DNA from: Mesocentrotus franciscanus
Taxonomy: Eukaryota > Echinodermata > Echinoidea > Camarodonta > Strongylocentrotidae
Length of the DNA: 64,000 nucleotides
Direction: 5' to 3'
Assembly (NCBI GenBank): GCA_037976565.1
Contig: CP137669.1
Location: 35,147,613 to 35,211,612 of the forward strand
In this document: piece by piece, positions 1 through 11,204 of the stretch
How positions within the stretch are numbered: position 1 is the first letter of the stretch
Layout of the letters: each line of letters opens with the position of its first letter
Made by a program: the position numbers and the translations under genes
The notes under the pieces: model-generated
The model's input: the letters and a program-made list of their open reading frames with translations, nothing else
Told to the model about the DNA's origin: nothing
Databases searched by the model: none

Positions 1-573
1 TATTTTGTCTTCTCTTCCTCGAGGACCATTTTCCTTTTTGTCATTTCTTCTACTCATCATTTTTTTTACACCCACTACTTTCTGTTTAGTCAGTTCGTTT
101 TGAATTTCTTGTTCTGTCATTTCGATAGGTACTCCATAGATTACACCTTTCACCCAATTTCTCATCTCTTCCGCCTTCACGGGGATATTTCCAATGTTTT
201 CAATTTCTTTAACACTTCTCATTTGTTTAGTATTTTTACACTTTACCATAATTCCATTTCTTACATGCTTCACAAATTCCACTGGATTGTTGCCCACCAC
301 TGAACGTATAGCTTTAGCTATCACGAGAAGATTCACATTGTTTAGATTTTTGGTTTTGTCTATTGGAACTAAAAAGCATTTTAAGTCAGATGGTTTTGGC
401 GGGGTTCCAAAAGTATGGGTTTCTTTATCAGAATCAGATGTGTCGTGCATTTTAAGTGTTTCCACTTCTCTACTTTCTTTTCTTCGTCTTTTCGCTCCAT
501 GTTTTTTCCCTGGATTGATAGTCATAAAACCATCGTCTGTTTCATTACCATGCTCCGGAGCGGAGGCCGCCAT
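1..573 (-). CDS. LINE ORF1 protein (gag-like), 5' part, runs off window
   Basis: Reading the minus strand from the ATG at 573 gives 191 codons with no stop down to base 1, so the frame continues beyond the left edge. The start sits in a plausible context (ACC before ATGG). The N-terminal third is charged and Lys/Arg-rich. The rest has the shape of ORF1p of Jockey/I/Nimb-type non-LTR retrotransposons: a segment with CKNTKQ, then an IPVKAEE...NWVKGVIYGVP block, then a TEQEIQNEL helix and a VKKMMSRR strand. In these families this is an RNA-binding half followed by CCHC knuckles, which would lie outside the window. The intact frame suggests a young insertion. The assignment to ORF1p comes from recognised family character, not from a search; the clade is uncertain. 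Confidence 0.6.
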   Translation of the reverse strand, partial: MAASAPEHGNETDDGFMTINPGKKHGAKRRRKESREVETLKMHDTSDSDKETHTFGTPPKPSDLKCFLVPIDKTKNLNNVNLLVIAKAIRSVVGNNPVEFVKHVRNGIMVKCKNTKQMRSVKEIENIGNIPVKAEEMRNWVKGVIYGVPIEMTEQEIQNELTKQKVVGVKKMMSRRNDKKENGPRGREDKI

Positions 574-828
574 GGTTTAAGTGACGTAGAGCCACTACAA
601 AATGGCGGGAATTTCAAAAAGATTTGACAGGTTTTTTAACAGTGTTAGTATGCAAAATTCGCCCACTAATGTTTGCTTACCTCTGTGATTCCTTCTTCCG
701 ATGCGGATATTCACTTGATATTCCAAATAAAATATGATTTAAAGGAGATTTTCTATTGTAAAATCCAGATACTTCCTAAGTGTAACGAAATTACGTCCAC
801 GCCCTATCGCGAGCGCCCTCTACAAAGC
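574..828 (-). other. probable LINE 5' UTR and flank
   Basis: No gene is visible. The first roughly 70 bases upstream of the ORF1 start (minus strand) contain a GC-richer stretch with a CGCCATTTTG word, which may be the 5' UTR of the same LINE. The true 5' junction is not resolved because no target-site duplication partner is in the window. Confidence 0.3.
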
Positions 829-1967
829 CAGATATGATACATTGCTAATAAATGGGGAAAGAGAGAGCAGGAGAGAGCAGGGCCGTAGCCAGAGTTTGAT
901 GTTTGGGGGCACATACATGTAATTGATCGACGTCCTGGGGAGGGGTCTATGAGGAGGGTGTGTGATCTTGAAATTTTTTGGGGCACGTGCCCCCAACCCC
1001 TGGCTACGGGCCTGGGAGAGAGTAAGAATGAGCGAGAAAAAATATGACAATGAAAAGTTGAATAAGATCGTTCTTAATTTCCAGCATTTATTTTGAGGAT
1101 TTAGGGATATCTTAACAACTCTAATAGGTCTAAATATCAAAACGTAGAAATGTACTTACTCCATGCTAGGATCACACACTGCCTCGCCTGGTAGCAAACA
1201 GGGCCGAACTCTACAGGTTCTGGGTCACGGTTGCCCGAAAGGCGGCACGACGTTACTACCTGGCTCTGGCGGCAGCAGCAATCTCTTGTGCTACGCGACC
1301 GCGCGGTGATCTACTTCTAGCATGCCTAAAGTGGAGTTTTTTTTACGCTCCTTCCCCCTCCTACGCCGCTCATCCTTGTGTTGGAGATAAGCAGCAACCG
1401 TTCTCGTAGTGCAACATGTTGACTGTAAAAAATCAAACAAAGCATGAATTAGTTAGGATATCGTCAAAGTGGATATCGTTCTTGGAAGACCGAATTTCGC
1501 AAATCACATTCAAATGATTCTTTAAATCAATGTACAAATGTATTCAAATCCATTATTGACTCTTCAATATTCCAAAAATTACAATTTCTTAGATTATTAC
1601 TTGAAAATAATGAAAGCCACATCGTTCTACTTTCAACTGATATATGTCAAGTCTTGGAACAATCCAAAATGCACACACAAAATGATAAATATATCCACCA
1701 GACCTGACATCTCAAACCGTTCCCCTGTATTGGTCTTGAAAATTATAGAATTATATATGGCTTTCATTTTAAGTAATAATCTAAGAAATTGAAATGTCGA
1801 GGTGTGTTCCAGATCGGCTTGTAAATGAATACGTTTTTGACCAATTTCAGCGAAATTTCAAACTGTCTTTACAGAATTCGACGATATATCCCAAATTTCT
1901 TAAAGATTGTTTCAAGACCAGACATATATGAGATGAAAGCGAAATCTTACACTTTCACTTCAAATAA
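829..1967. repeat. dispersed ~1-kb repeat, copy A
   Basis: This segment is homologous, in direct orientation, to 30389-31354. Shared landmarks in the same order include the GCCAGATAT start, a purine-rich GAGAGAG block, GGATTTAGGGATATCTTAAC, a GGTAGCAAACA...GGCCGAACTCTACAGG block, GCTACGCGACCGCGCG, and a closing GAGATGAAAG(C/T)GAAAT...TTACACTTTCAC. Copy A additionally carries a 137-bp MITE at 878-1014 that copy B lacks. It has no long open frame. It may be a segmental duplication or an unclassified mobile element. Confidence 0.7.
878..1014. mobile_element. hAT-type MITE with 8-bp target duplication
   Basis: Terminal inverted repeats are CAGGGCCGTAGCCAG on the left and the complement of CTGGCTACGGGCCTG on the right (14 of 15 match). 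The element is flanked by perfect direct repeats GGAGAGAG at 870-877 and 1015-1022. An 8-bp target duplication and a CAGGG tip are hallmarks of hAT elements. The paralogous repeat at 30.4 kb shows the empty site, which confirms insertion. There is no coding capacity, so it is non-autonomous. Confidence 0.85.
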
Positions 1968-2842
1968 TGGCATTGTAGATCTTGTATAATTATGTTACGA
2001 ATCTTAACTATTGTACATTTTATACATATCCATGATTATGTAAATATGTGCGCACGCGCATTCGTTATGGGTTGGTGAATGGTATATAGATCCGACAAAC
2101 CACCACAGTCATGGGTAAACGTAAATTGTTTTCGATAATATTTTGCTGTTTTTGTGTATTTGTGTATTTGTGTGAGGTGAGAGGGATAATCAGTCAAACA
2201 TGTAGAAGTCTCTCGTTGTAATATATCGAACCATTGAGTGTCAACCGGCCGTTATCGTCTGCATATCGTAACAGTTTGAGTGTTTTCTCATTCATAACTT
2301 ATCCAATCCAACTAAAGAATTTGATTGACACATTAGTATACGAAGTATTTCATTGACTAACAAAATCAGGTAAGGAGAAAATGTATATCCCTGACGACAG
2401 TCTTAATTGTCCTATTTCAAATCTACCTGTCGACAGTGTCTATTCATTAATGCACAAGAATATGCATTTACATATAGGATAACTTCATCCATTGTCTTCA
2501 GAGATTGACCAGTATGATAGAAATCTAGGACCATAACGAGAAAATTGTGTGATAATGGAGTCGAAAGCTTTTCTCGAAATTCAAACGAGAAGCATGCCGT
2601 GTATATCATTTAATTCAGTATATCACTAATCTATAGTATAACGAATAGACGCATTTCAAAACAACGCAAGTCACGAGAAGAAGAAAAAATCGTTTTGTTG
2701 AGCACACAATGTATGAATGTTAAAGTGAAATCTTATACCGAAAAAGGGTGACATGGCAATAATGACAAGGCAACCATACGTCTACAATCCTGACCCTACC
2801 AATCTAGAATAAACTAGATGGAACTTCAACTGCGCGCAGTCG
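1968..2842. other. intergenic, no recognisable feature
   Basis: AT-rich unique-looking sequence without a credible open frame, RNA gene or clear inverted repeat. The open frame on the minus strand around 2412-2609 is short and has no recognisable motif. Confidence 0.4.
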
Positions 2843-3632
2843 AAAAATGCCTCCGCCATAGAGCAATTTTACAAACCAAAATGGAAGCAATTTTTAAAAT
2901 TCAAGTTTGATTGTAATCCATCTGTTGGTTCTAATGATAACACGATCACGAGCTATTTTAGGATACATAATGAGCCCTGTGACCTTTGACCTCGTGACCC
3001 CAATTCTAATCAGTTCATTGACTCTGCAAGATACATACATGACCCAAGTTTGGCGGTAATCCATCAATCGGTTCTTGAAATAACGTGATCACAAGCTATT
3101 TTGCATACATAACGAGCCCTGTGACCTTTGACCTCGTGACCCCAAAATCTAATCAGTTCATTAGCTCTGCAAGATACATACATGACCCAAGTTTGGCGGT
3201 AATCCATCAATCGGTTCTTGAGATAACGCGATCACGAGCTATTTTTGCATACATAATGAGCCCTGTGACCTTTGACCTTGTGACCCCAAAATCTAATCAG
3301 TTCATTAGCTCTGCAAGATACATACAGGACCCAAGTTTGGCGGTAATCCATCAATCGGTTGAGATAACGCGATCACGAGCTATTTTTGCATACATAATGG
3401 ACCCTGTGACCTTTGACCTCGTGACCCCAAAATCTAATCAGTTCATTAGCTCTGCAAGATACATACATGACCTGAGTTTGGCGGTAATCCATCAATTGGT
3501 TCTTGAGATAACGCGATCACGAGAACGGGACGTACGCACAGACGTACGTACGTACGTACGTATGTACGCACGGACTGACAACCAGAAAACATAATTCCCC
3601 CGGCTACTTTGTAGCGGAGGCATAAAAAAGTA
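2843..3632 (+). mobile_element. Helitron/HINE-like element with 141-144-bp tandem core
   Basis: About four to five head-to-tail units occupy roughly 2914-3525. Each contains TGACCTTTGACCTCGTGACC, an AATCTAATCAGTTCAT word, a TCTGCAAGATACATACA block, TTTGGCGGTAATCCATC and CGATCACGAGC. The array is followed by a GTACGTACG run and a 3' hairpin (CCCCGGCTAC / GTAGCGGAGG). The word TGCCTCCGCC near 2846 is the inverse of the GCGGAGGCA terminus near 3617-3627. Subterminal inverted words, a central tandem array and a 3' hairpin match the architecture of Helitron-derived HINE, DINE-1 or pearl elements. The long open frame across the array is a by-product of a period that is nearly a multiple of three. 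Confidence 0.6.
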
Positions 3633-3785
3633 ACCATGTATTGCCATTATAAAGAATTAAAGCTCGTTTTCATTTGATTTTTTTTTAAAGAATGACATGC
3701 GCTGCATATGAAATTCAATTGTCAGTACCTTTTGCTTTTTCTCATGAACTGTGTACCCATAAGACATTGAGTGATTTCAAGTACG

Positions 3786-3913
3786 GTGTTCGGTGTTGGT
3801 GTTGGTGTTGAGAGCATGGAAAGGCTGCTAAACCGAGCTCCAACACCGACGGTCAGTTTAGAAGGACGATACCGATCGCGTTATCGATAGCTCAACACCA
3901 GCCTCAACACCGA
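3786..3913. repeat. short foldback with GTGTTG words
   Basis: The left side has tandem GGTGTTGGTGTTGGTGTTGA followed by GAGC; the right side has GCTCAACACC...CTCAACACCG. The two arms pair over the GAGC/GCTC and GGTGTTG/CAACACC words. This is probably a small foldback or MITE. No target duplication was found. Confidence 0.45.
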
Positions 3914-4020
3914 GTGACGTCATACTCTACAGGCGAAAAGTCTTGCAATAAAAGCATAATCCTTTCAGAAATTCCATTAAAATTACATCATATCGAATAT
4001 CAAATGTAAAGTCATATTAA

Positions 4021-4660
4021 ACGAGCTGAAGACATGGAATTTCACAAGTTGACCTCTGTGACCCTTGACCTACATGCTCCAAAATCTAAACAGATCATCT
4101 TCCTATGGTGATACATACTATCATTAAGTTTGAAGTGAAAATTCTCCAGTGGTTCTTGAGATATCGCGATAACGATCTCAATGTATGGAATTTCATAAGT
4201 TGACCTCTGTGACCCTTGACCTTTGACCTACGTGCTCCAAAATCTAATCAGATTGTCTTCCTATGGTGATACACACTATCATTAAGTTTGAAGTTTAAAT
4301 CTCCAGTGGTTCTTGAGATATTATGATAACAATCTCAATGTATGGAATTTCATAAGTTGACCTCTGTGACCCTTGACCTTTGGCCTACGTGCTCCAAAAT
4401 CTAATCAGATCGTCTTCCTATGGTGATACATACTATCCTTAAGTTTGAAGTTTTACATCTCCAGTGGTTCTTGAGATATCATGATAACAATCTCAATGTA
4501 TGGAATTTCATAAGTTGACCTCTATGACCCTTGACCTTTGACCTACGTGCTCAAAAATATAATCAGATTGTTTTCCTATAGTGATACACACTATCACTAA
4601 GTTTGAAGTTTAAATCTCCAGTGGTTCTTGAGATATCATGATAACAATCTCAATGTTTGC
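4021..4660 (+). repeat. tandem array, second family (151-158 bp units), left part
   Basis: Four units begin with GGAATTTCA(C/T)AAGTTGACC and continue through TGACCCTTGACC(TTTGACC), CTCCAAAATCTAATCAGA, CTTCCTATGGTGATAC and AGTGGTTCTTGAGATAT. The start-to-start spacing of the TGACCC word is 151, 157 and 158. The layout parallels the 2843-3632 element (nuclear-receptor-like word, then AATCTAATCAG, then GTTCTTGAGATA), so the two families are related. The array stops abruptly near 4655 and resumes at about 9176, on the far side of a LINE. Confidence 0.75.
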
Positions 4661-5724
4661 TTTGAATAACTATGCGAAGGAGCAAACGCTGATGTAAGAT
4701 ATATAAATGTACCATTTAACTTTCAAATTCCATTCATTTGTTATTACGCTTTCATCTGTGGTTATTATAAAGGCCAATCTCGGATGTTTTACCCTATTAG
4801 TTTCCCAAAGTACACGCATTCACGTACATTGGTCATAGTCTCATTACATGACATGTATTCGACTATTTTAACATTTTTTGGCCTTCGTGCATCGTTTTTT
4901 TCTTCTTTTTCTTTTCTTCTTTTCTTTTCTTCTTTTTATTCAAAAAAATCTTTGAATAACTTTGCAAATGAGGACCTTTGCTTAAAAAATATACAAATTG
5001 TTTCTTTGAATACCTGGCCGAGTTTTGGCTGATTTTTATTTGTTACTGTTATGCAAATTTGGTCGATTTCACGAAACCAGTGTACTATTGCTTGTTCTTT
5101 TTGTTAGTTTTTCTTCTTTTAAACGCAGTGCGTGGCGACCATGTTTGTGGGCGTGGCCCGCGGTTCACGGTTTGTTGTCAGCGGCCCTCACCCGCTGGAC
5201 TGGTTGCCATGCCGGCATGATGTATGTTAATTCATTTTTTTTCTTCAACTTAACTACTGCTTATTTGTATTACTTGTGCTAAAGCCAAGGTATTCTCATA
5301 ACCCCCTGTAAATCCCTAATCTCATGTCAATCATAATCCAGTCCTTAATGCTGAACGTTGTTCCCTTCTCATACCCTTATGTAGTATATAGGCTTACCCA
5401 CATTTCTCTGTAACTTAAAAGGTAGTACGTTTCGAAAACAATTCATCACTTTTAAATTTAAACGATAACAATACTTTAAAAAAAAAAAATTCTTAAATTA
5501 TAAATTTCTAAGTTTTTTTTTAATTAATGACCACGTTTGAACGCTGTCACCAGCCCCGAGTCTGTTTGATAGTCACGCACAAGTGAACATCATGTACACC
5601 CCCCTGATTTTGTTGGTTTTTGCCGACACCCATAATAAATGCACATGCACTCTTTCACGCACATGCACGCACCAAACACAGAATATTCATTTATACTGGT
5701 CACAATACCAAATTTTAAATCTTA

Positions 5725-8676
5725 ATGGCTTTAAATGATATTCTGATTGATCAAGTTTATACACCCCAGAGTAAATATTATACTACTAGTGAATTTAATT
5801 CAAATTTTAATTCAACGGGACCCAATAATAACCTTTACTGTTTTAGTTTATTAAACATTAATATTCGAAGCTTACAAAAGAATTTCGATAATTTTGAAGA
5901 ATTTTTATCTATCCTAAACACATTTTCATTTTCTTTGATAGGACTTACCGAAACCTGGTTACACTCAACTTCTCCTCCAATATTCAACATTGAGAATTAT
6001 GAATTTATTCATTCAGACCGTAAAAATGGAAAGGGAGGAGGTGTCGCTTTTTATACTCGTAATGATGTACAATTTAAAATAAGACATGATATTCAATTGG
6101 AAGGAATAGAAACATTATTTTTAGAAATTATTGATGATAAACATAAGAATAAAATCGTTGGGGTAATGTATAGACCACCTAACAATGTAGCCGACACATT
6201 TTGGATAAATTAGAATCATGCCTTGAATTTATTTCTAGAGAAAATAAAGATATATATATTATGGGAGACTTTAATATCGATATATCCTTACCTTTTACCG
6301 TTCTTGGCCAACACTTCACTAATTTATTATCTTCATTTTTTTAAACCTCTTATTAATAAACCAACTAGGATTACAAAATTTACACATACTATAATTGATA
6401 ATATTTTCTCAAACGTATTAGATAATAAACAGAATGGAATAATATACTATGATATTTCAGACCATTTACCAATATTTACGATAGGTCCGAATGATAAACA
6501 CCTACTACAAATTCCCAATAAAGAACATACAACACGACGTAAAGAAACAAAGCGTAATATTGAATCCTTAAAGATAGACTTGAGTCAAGAAGATTGGTAT
6601 GATATTTATTTTGAAAGAGATGTGAACAGTTCATATGACAAATTTATAAACAAACTTCTTTGTCATTATAATAAAAATGTGCCCCTCTCAAGAATTAAAT
6701 CAAATAAAACAAAAATAAACGACCATGGATTACTCAAGGTATACTTAAATCAATATCTACCCGAATTCGTTTATATAAAATCTCACTTCGATCACCTACA
6801 AATGAAAATCAAAATAAATATAAAAAGTACCGTAATAAATTGACTTCAATTATTCGTTTATCACGCAAATTATACTATGGCAATAAAATTGAAAATAATA
6901 AAGATAATAATCAATCATTATGGCAAACAGTTAATGACATTTTGGGGAAGAAAAAGGATACTCCAAATAATATTGAATTTAAAGATAATGGGCATCACAT
7001 AGATCCAAATGATGTTGCTGAGGCATTCAATAAATACTTTACTAATATTGGACCGGATTTAGCATCGAAAATAATCAATGAAAAGAATGATTTTTGAAAT
7101 ACTTAAACAAAAACGTTAATCAATCCTTATTTTTAATCCAACAAATATTCAGGAGATTTTAGAAATTGTTCGTTCATTAAAATGCAGTAAATCTAGTGGC
7201 TACGATGAACTAAGTGTATCTTTATTAAAACAAATAATTCACTTCATAGCTTCCCCGTTATCACATATCTTTAATTTATCTCTTTCCCAAGGGATTTTCC
7301 CGATCCACTAAAAGTTGCAAAAATAATTCCGATATATAAAAGGATGATCACTCTAAAATTTCAAACTACCGACCAATTTCTTTACTACCAAGCATTTCAA
7401 AGATATTAGAAAAATAGTATATAAACGATTATATTCTTTCTTAGATATCAATAACTTATTAATTCCTAATCAATATGGATTTAGAAAGAACCACTCTACT
7501 GATTATGCTATTCTACAATTATGTGACAAAATAACTGATTCCCTTTCTAAAAAGAACACACTGTAGGTGTTTTTATGGACTTATCGAAGGCATTCGATAC
7601 AATGGACCATCGTATATTAATACGTAAATTAAAAGCATACGGAGTTAGAGGGATTGTACTTTCTTGGTTCGAAGACTATTTGCGTAATAGACATCAATAT
7701 GTTATTTTTAAATCTACAACATCTAATATTTCCACCGTAGAATGCGGAGTACCACAAGGCTCCATATTAGGTCCCCTACTGTTTTTAGTATATATGAATG
7801 ATATTATTAATGCATCACCACTCTAACATATGTTCTGTTCGCAGACGATACCAACGTGTTTTATTCGCATAAAGACTTAAGCATTCTTATTACAACCCTC
7901 AATTTAGAATTAAATAAATTATCATCTTGGTTCAAATCCAATAAACTCTCTTTAAATATTAATAAGACTAATTGTATTTATTTCAAAAACATACACTCTA
8001 AACATGTACTTCATTATGATATTTTTATAGATGACATGCCCATAATTGAAAAAGAAGTTACAAAATTCTTAGGTGTAATGATTGATTCAAATCTAACTTG
8101 GAATAGTCATATTAACAACATTTGCATGCTAGTCTCGAGAAGCATAGGCATTTTATATAAATTAAAATATTATCTATCACAAAAGTCACTATTTATGCTT
8201 TACAATTCCTTCATTTTGTCATACATATCTTATTGTAACATAGTGTGGGGTAATAGTAGTAAGATGAAAATTATGTTGATATATCGTCTCCAAAGAAAGC
8301 ACTTCGGCTTTGTACACATTCACATTATCTAGCCCATACTGATCCAATATTTTGTAAACTAAAAACATTAAAAATCGCTGACATTCACAGTTTTCAAACT
8401 GCAATCTTTATGTATAAATTTTGGATAAATACTATACCTCTGGCATTTCGAAATATTTTTGTTTACAATAGTGATATACATTCTTATCCTACACGACACT
8501 CATCCGATTTCCACTTAACCAACCCAAAAATTATTATGGCCTATAAATCGATAAGACACCATGGTCCAGATATTTGGAATGCTTTACCTGACAATATTAA
8601 ACACTCTTCATCTCTTTATTCATTCAAAGCATCGATGAAAAAATATTTAATATCCAAATATTCACAAAAATTATAA
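5725..8676 (+). pseudogene. LINE ORF2 relic (APE endonuclease + reverse transcriptase)
   Basis: The coding region is spread over frames 5725-6213, 6223-6843, 6840-7097, 7575-7826, 7856-8332 and 8410-8676, so several frameshifts and stops have killed it. Endonuclease motifs: LNINIRSL, then GLTETWL, GKGGGVAFY, MYRPPNN, a shifted GDFNID at about 6265, and SDHLPIF at about 6457. Reverse transcriptase motifs: SSGYDE at about 7195, NYRPISLL at about 7360, [12 protein letters not shown] at 7575, [13 protein letters not shown] at about 7749, then a frame-shifted FADDTNVF at about 7836 holding the catalytic Asp pair. The C-terminal thumb has LGVMIDSNLTW. The order and motifs are those of the CR1/L2/Jockey superfamily. 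The exact clade needs a tree. Confidence 0.88.
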
Positions 8677-9000
8677 GGGTCTCAGAGGTTTTGATTGTTT
8701 ATATAAATTAATTTTAGATGACCAGCTCATTAACAATACGAATCGAACACTTACTTCACCTGCACACACCCACTTGCACACACTTGCAATTTGTTTCTTC
8801 TTTTTTAAATTTCTTTCCACTTTTTATTTAGATACTTTCTGAACAAAATCTTTATGCGTGACACTCTATTCTCCGACATACTCCTATAACAGCGCCATGT
8901 ACCCCCACCCCCCCTTCCCGGCTGCTATCTACTCAAGCATTCTTGCTTATGATAGTTGGCCTCTGCATTTATCTTGATTATTTTTACTTACCTCCATACT

Positions 9001-9036
9001 TTCAAGCTTTCAATTATATATATATATATATATGCA
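9001..9036. repeat. (TA)n microsatellite
   Basis: A run of alternating TATATATA at about 9015-9034 inside the LINE 3' region. Confidence 0.7.
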
Positions 9037-9175
9037 TTTTTATGTGTGTATATTTAAGTTGTCACTCTTTATCTAAATCAATTATATTATTTACTATTAT
9101 TGTTATTTGAATGTTTTATATTTGATTTTTCAATAAATGCAGAAACATCTGCTAAAAAAAAAAAAAATAAGAAAA

Positions 9176-9558
9176 ATGTATGGAATTTCATAAGTTGACC
9201 TCTGTGACCCTTGACCTTTGACATACGTGCTCCAAAATCTAATCAGATCGTCTTCCTATGGTGATACATACTATCTTAAGTTTGAAGTTTAAATCTCAAA
9301 TGGTTCTTGAGATATCGCGCTAACAAACTCAATACAAGGAATTTCATAAGTTGACCTCTGTGACTTGTGACCTTTGACCTACGTACTCCAAAATCTAATC
9401 AGATCGTCTTCCTATGGTGATAAATACTATTCCCGAGTCTTAAGTTTAAATCTTAAATGGTTCTTGAGATATTGTGATAACGGTCAAACGGGACGGACGT
9501 ACGGACAACCCAAAACATGATGCCTCCGGCACCACCTTCGGTGGCGGAGGCATAAAAA
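9176..9558 (+). repeat. tandem array, second family, right part and terminus
   Basis: Two further units of the 4021-4660 family follow the LINE. The last is followed by GGGACGGACGTACGGACAAC and an A-rich link. A terminal hairpin comes next: GCCTCCGGCACCACC pairs with GGTGGCGGAGGC at about 9521-9551. The same terminus closes the 2843-3632 element. The two array parts therefore belong to one Helitron-like element cut by the LINE. Confidence 0.7.
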
Positions 9559-9577
9559 TGACAGGAGGAAAAAACAC

Positions 9578-9731
9578 CAGGGCCCCGTTGCACAAAACTT
9601 ACCATTGATGGTAACTTTGCCATCAATGGTAACTAGTCTAACTACCATGGAAACCTTGGTTTTGATTGGCTGTTGAGCCCTGTTACCATGGTAGTTGCCA
9701 TTGATGGTAAGTTTTATGCAACGGGGCCCTG
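9578..9731. mobile_element. MITE with CAGGGCCCCGTTGCA termini
   Basis: Left end CAGGGCCCCGTTGCACAAAA and right end TTTTATGCAACGGGGCCCTG are near-perfect inverted repeats. They extend inward through ACTTACCAT(C/T)(A/G)ATGG words, and the centre also folds. The CAGGG tip and size suggest a hAT-like non-autonomous element. The flanking 8-mers do not match, so no target duplication supports it. Confidence 0.75.
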
Positions 9732-10397
9732 TGTTACTGCACTGTTCTTTGGCAGTTGAGTTCTGGGGAGGGGTGAAAAATAATTTGTGAGCGTTATCAT
9801 CGTTATTATGCAAGTGTGGAAGAACATCAGAGAAAAAAATGTTCCCTGAAAAGCATGGCGCTTCAAATGCCTTCAAATTCTAAATATGCCCCCAAGTCAC
9901 AGCGTAAAAAGGAGGCCCGATTTTTATGCCATGTTTGTGTAGTCCCATATAAATCTTTTTGTGTACAGTGCTTGTTACTTTACCAAGACTGGGCCAAATT
10001 TCTTATAATTTTGATGATTCCAGAACCTAATTGCAGTACACACCAATACTTATATGCTACATGATCAACTTTTTCTGATCGATTCCACACCGTTTCTTTC
10101 ACAATGCAATCGCATGACCAGAACTCAACTTTATCTTTAAGGAGCGAGTCCAGCCAGCTCGTAGATCACCAGGCGATTCACCTACATGTAACCTTGCCAT
10201 GCAAGTCGTCCCTGTTAGGTGGAAGATACTTGTCTTGACCACTAAATTGGTAATTCAAATTTTGAAACCAGTAATACCCTTTTAGTCACAGAGGTACCAT
10301 CTTGCATAACACCAAATGATACCCCGGACGGGACCTCGGTGTGAAAAGCGTCCATGACAAAACTCTCAGATGGCCTGAAGTAAACCAGTGTGTAATG
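9732..10397. other. intergenic, no assigned gene
   Basis: There is an open frame of 55 codons on the minus strand (10409-10242) with no recognisable motif. A stretch at about 10096-10136 (CACAATGCAATCGCATGACC and following) resembles 49981-50025, so part of this is a dispersed repeat. Nothing else is assigned. Confidence 0.4.
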
Positions 10398-10982
10398 TTG
10401 TTTATTCATCTTTATTCAAGAAATTACATATAGCATGATAATAAAGATGTTACATAAAACCCAGGACAGAGATTTGAATTACATTAAATGCATCTCATGC
10501 AGGGTAAAACAATTACAATACACACTAACAAAACGAAAAAACAACAACATTATAACAGAAAAGAAAACATTATAACGTCGGTTTTTTTAATGAAAACATT
10601 AATAATTCCTAACAAAAGAGTAAATAATTATTTTCTTAATTAGGAATACCTCACTATATATTTTATATCAACCAATATCAACCAATATCTTCTTAATATC
10701 ATGAGTAATCAACCACGGCAACCCATCTCCATGGGGAGAGAGTTGGAGAGAGGAAGAGGGAGGGGGCCGGGGGTCCCGTTATAACAAGTCATATACGCAT
10801 ATACGTCTCCTAAGCTAAAATAATAACACCTTAATTACCTTAATTACAAGTATTGTTGTGATTGCCAGGTGAGTTCCGATAGGCTGTACAAAATAACATA
10901 AACCCAAACAATATCATTTTGAAATATTACTTTTCTCAATTACATATACCTCACCTTACATTTACGTACCGTCATCATATCT

Positions 10983-11062
10983 ATCAATGTATTCTTATTA
11001 TCAGAGAGAGGGAAAGAGAAAGAAAGAGAGAGAGACAGATAGAGAGAGAGAGAGAGAGAGAT
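10983..11062. repeat. (AG)n microsatellite
   Basis: Purine run GAGAGAGAG with a few AAAG interruptions, lying in the duplicated 3' region of the R2-like relic. Confidence 0.8.
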
Positions 11063-11204
11063 CCCGCTATAACAAGTTATAAAAAATAGCTAAACTAATT
11101 ACATTTGATCCAAGTAATGTTGTGATTGCCAGGTGCTCCGACCGGCTGTAAAAATAACATACGACATAAAGTCCAAACAGTAACAGTTTTCAAGATTTCA
11201 TTTC

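Larger units (their letters stand above)
4656..9175 (+). mobile_element. degenerate LINE splitting the tandem array
   Basis: The element carries an endonuclease plus reverse transcriptase ORF2 (5725-8676, broken). It has a 3' UTR and ends in an A-rich tail at about 9154-9175, directly against the point where the interrupted tandem array resumes (GTATGGAATTTCATAAG). The left limit is set only by where the array breaks off, so it is approximate. CAATG before and AAATG after the insertion could be a short target duplication. No ORF1 was recognised in 4656-5724, which is AT-rich with a CT-rich tract. Confidence 0.65.

Noticed and set aside
3085..3594. 169-codon open frame with repeated TFDLVTPKSNQFISSARYI segments
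   Set aside because: It is a translation of a tandem DNA repeat whose period is close to a multiple of three; the same repeat elsewhere has stops.
10242..10409. 55-codon minus-strand frame
   Set aside because: Open but short, with no motif recognised and a neighbouring LINE relic; kept only as a note.
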